Below are positions 4,392 to 5,541 of a DNA stretch of 5,541 nucleotides, in pieces. The stretch is from Candidatus Sulfopaludibacter sp. SbA3 (GTDB lineage Bacteria > Acidobacteriota > Terriglobia > Bryobacterales > Bryobacteraceae): the NCBI GenBank assembly GCA_900290315.1, contig OKRF01000048.1:3822-9362 (forward strand), written 5' to 3'. Within the stretch, counting starts at the first letter, position 1. The number at the start of each line of letters is the position of its first letter. Made by a program: the position numbers and the translations under genes. A model generated the notes under the pieces. That model did no database searches. It was given only the letters and a program-made list of their open reading frames with translations, and was not told the DNA's origin.

Positions 4392-5541
4392 ATGAAATCA
4401 GCTCTGTTATTTCTCGCCGTTCCGCTGTTCGCGGCGCAGAATGGCGGCGTGGTCGAGGGAACCGCATTTAACCGCATGACTCGCGCCGCCGTTGCCGGTG
4501 CGACCGTCAAACTGGCGGTGGCGAGCATGCCCGGCCATCCGTTGCACGAGGCCAAGAGCGATGCCACGGGCGCCTTCCGCATCACGGACCTCCCCGACGG
4601 CGACTATGTCCCTTCCTTCGACGCGCCGGATGGGTTTATGGCGCCGGCCTCCGGCGACCCGTGCCGCAGGGTCCTCCACGTCTCAGTTGCAGCCGGTCCG
4701 GCCAAACTGGAAGCGCCGTTGCGGCCTCAGGGCAATTTGCGCGGACGGGTGCTCGATCCACAAGGCCATCCGGCGCCCCGAGTGCGGGTGGAGTTCTTCA
4801 CGGTGCACGATTGGAGCGGGCACATCCTGACCACGGACGGCGAAGGCCGCTTTTTCGCGAAAGGCATCATGCCTGGAGCCTATCGCCTGCGTGCCCGGCC
4901 GGTGCTTGCCGGAACGCCCCTGGGCACTAAATCGGACGCATTGACCCCCCTCCCCGCCAAGCCAAGCGAAGGTGATCGCTGGATCTGGGCCCCAACTTAC
5001 TACCCTAACTCGATTGAAATGTCAGGCGCGGAGACTATCGTCGTACATGAAGGAGCAGAGCTCGACGGGTATCAGATCTGGCTGCGCGCCGCGCCCGTCT
5101 ACCGCCTTCGCGGTGTGGTGCGCGACGACGAGGGCAAGCCCGCCGCCGCCGTCACGCTGTGGCTCCTTTCGGAGCTCAGGTGGGGCCCCGCCGAAGCACA
5201 AGTGACCTCGGGGAACGATGGCCGCTTCGAATTCCCGTCAGTCCGTGCCGGAGAATGGCAGATCGAAGCCGAGATCAAGCGCGACGGTATCCGATGGATG
5301 GGATTCGTGCAGATGGCGATGGCGCAGCACGACGTGGACAACACCGTGGTGCACCTCGCGCCTCCGTTCACAATGGATAGCAGAGTCGAGTGGATACCGC
5401 CGGGCGAAACGGGGAAAAACCGCCTGACTGTACGACTGAATCGCGCCGGCGGTTCCTACGGGCAGGAATCGACCTCTACGACGCAGCCCGATGGAACCGC
5501 TCAGTTTCAGGACCTCTATCCGGGTCGCTATCGAGTTGACG
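4392..5541 (+). CDS. Exported protein with carboxypeptidase-regulatory-like repeats, 3' end beyond window
   Basis: The frame is open for 383 codons from ATG 4392 to the right edge. Residues 1-15 are a signal peptide (MKSALLFLAVPLFAA) with cleavage likely near Ala15. The mature protein is a string of beta-sandwich repeats of the carboxypeptidase-regulatory-like (Cna-B/transthyretin-like) type. Each begins with a G-x-V-x-D/N strand (VVEGTAFN 20-27, LRGRVLDPQGHP 116-127, LRGVVRDDEGKP 239-250). Repeats close with a D-G-x-F...(P/A)-G-x-(Y/W) signature at about 57-72, 149-164, 276-289 and, more divergent, 367-380. Between repeats 2 and 3, WAPTYYPNSIEMSGA then IVVHEGAEL is a linker I recall from Solibacter-type proteins. 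Such domains are non-catalytic and probably act in adhesion, cell-envelope structure or polymer binding outside the membrane. A C-terminal domain may lie beyond the window. It is not obviously functionally linked to the permease. Confidence 0.87.
   Translation, partial: MKSALLFLAVPLFAAQNGGVVEGTAFNRMTRAAVAGATVKLAVASMPGHPLHEAKSDATGAFRITDLPDGDYVPSFDAPDGFMAPASGDPCRRVLHVSVAAGPAKLEAPLRPQGNLRGRVLDPQGHPAPRVRVEFFTVHDWSGHILTTDGEGRFFAKGIMPGAYRLRARPVLAGTPLGTKSDALTPLPAKPSEGDRWIWAPTYYPNSIEMSGAETIVVHEGAELDGYQIWLRAAPVYRLRGVVRDDEGKPAAAVTLWLLSELRWGPAEAQVTSGNDGRFEFPSVRAGEWQIEAEIKRDGIRWMGFVQMAMAQHDVDNTVVHLAPPFTMDSRVEWIPPGETGKNRLTVRLNRAGGSYGQESTSTTQPDGTAQFQDLYPGRYRVD

Noticed and set aside
4111..4395. Plus-strand open frame (94 codons) in the gap after the permease
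   Set aside because: It has no conserved motif, no good ribosome binding site, and a Ser/Thr/Arg-rich composition typical of non-coding GC-rich DNA. It overlaps the start of the next gene by four bases only by chance.

Overview
The window looks like chromosomal DNA from an Acidobacteriota bacterium, most likely a Solibacter/Bryobacter-like lineage. The basis is gene content rather than any marker gene: an acidobacterial PadR regulator overlaps a duplicated MacB/FtsX-type permease that has no ATPase gene beside it (the arrangement described as ADOP, acidobacterial duplicated orphan permease). Next to it is a secreted protein built from carboxypeptidase-regulatory-like repeats. The DNA is GC-rich and the real genes are almost all on the plus strand.

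Left part (1-837). A minus-strand gene for a small exported protein of unknown function runs off the left edge (1-333). Only 17 bp away, on the plus strand, begins a decayed two-gene module. It consists of a short helical partner reading frame (351-551) that has no convincing start, overlapping by one base (TGATG) a nucleotidyltransferase-fold gene (551-837). The second gene has lost its middle to an internal deletion with frameshift, and it also lacks two expected active-site residues. The module resembles chromosomal nucleotidyltransferase pairs often discussed as toxin-antitoxin-like, and here it appears dead.

Centre (838-4094). A non-coding stretch of 288 bp holds two GC-rich hairpins, a small tandem repeat and then a promoter region with two inverted repeats. 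One repeat lies in the promoter spacer. The other is a perfect 7+1+7 palindrome that touches the PadR start codon. padR (1126-1464) and the 877-residue permease (1461-4094) overlap by four bases (GTGA) and form a translationally coupled pair. The likely logic is a PadR repressor that senses a small molecule or stress and controls itself and the permease. The permease must borrow an ATPase encoded elsewhere, or work without one.

Right part (4095-5541). A 297-bp intergenic gap carries a perfect TATAAT and a strong ribosome binding site. It is followed by the 5' part (383 codons) of an exported protein with at least four beta-sandwich repeats, which continues beyond the right edge.

I found no RNA genes, CRISPR array, intact insertion sequence or attachment site. 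The most noteworthy signals are the decayed nucleotidyltransferase pair and the palindromes around the padR promoter and start. I do not see a clearly new biological system here.
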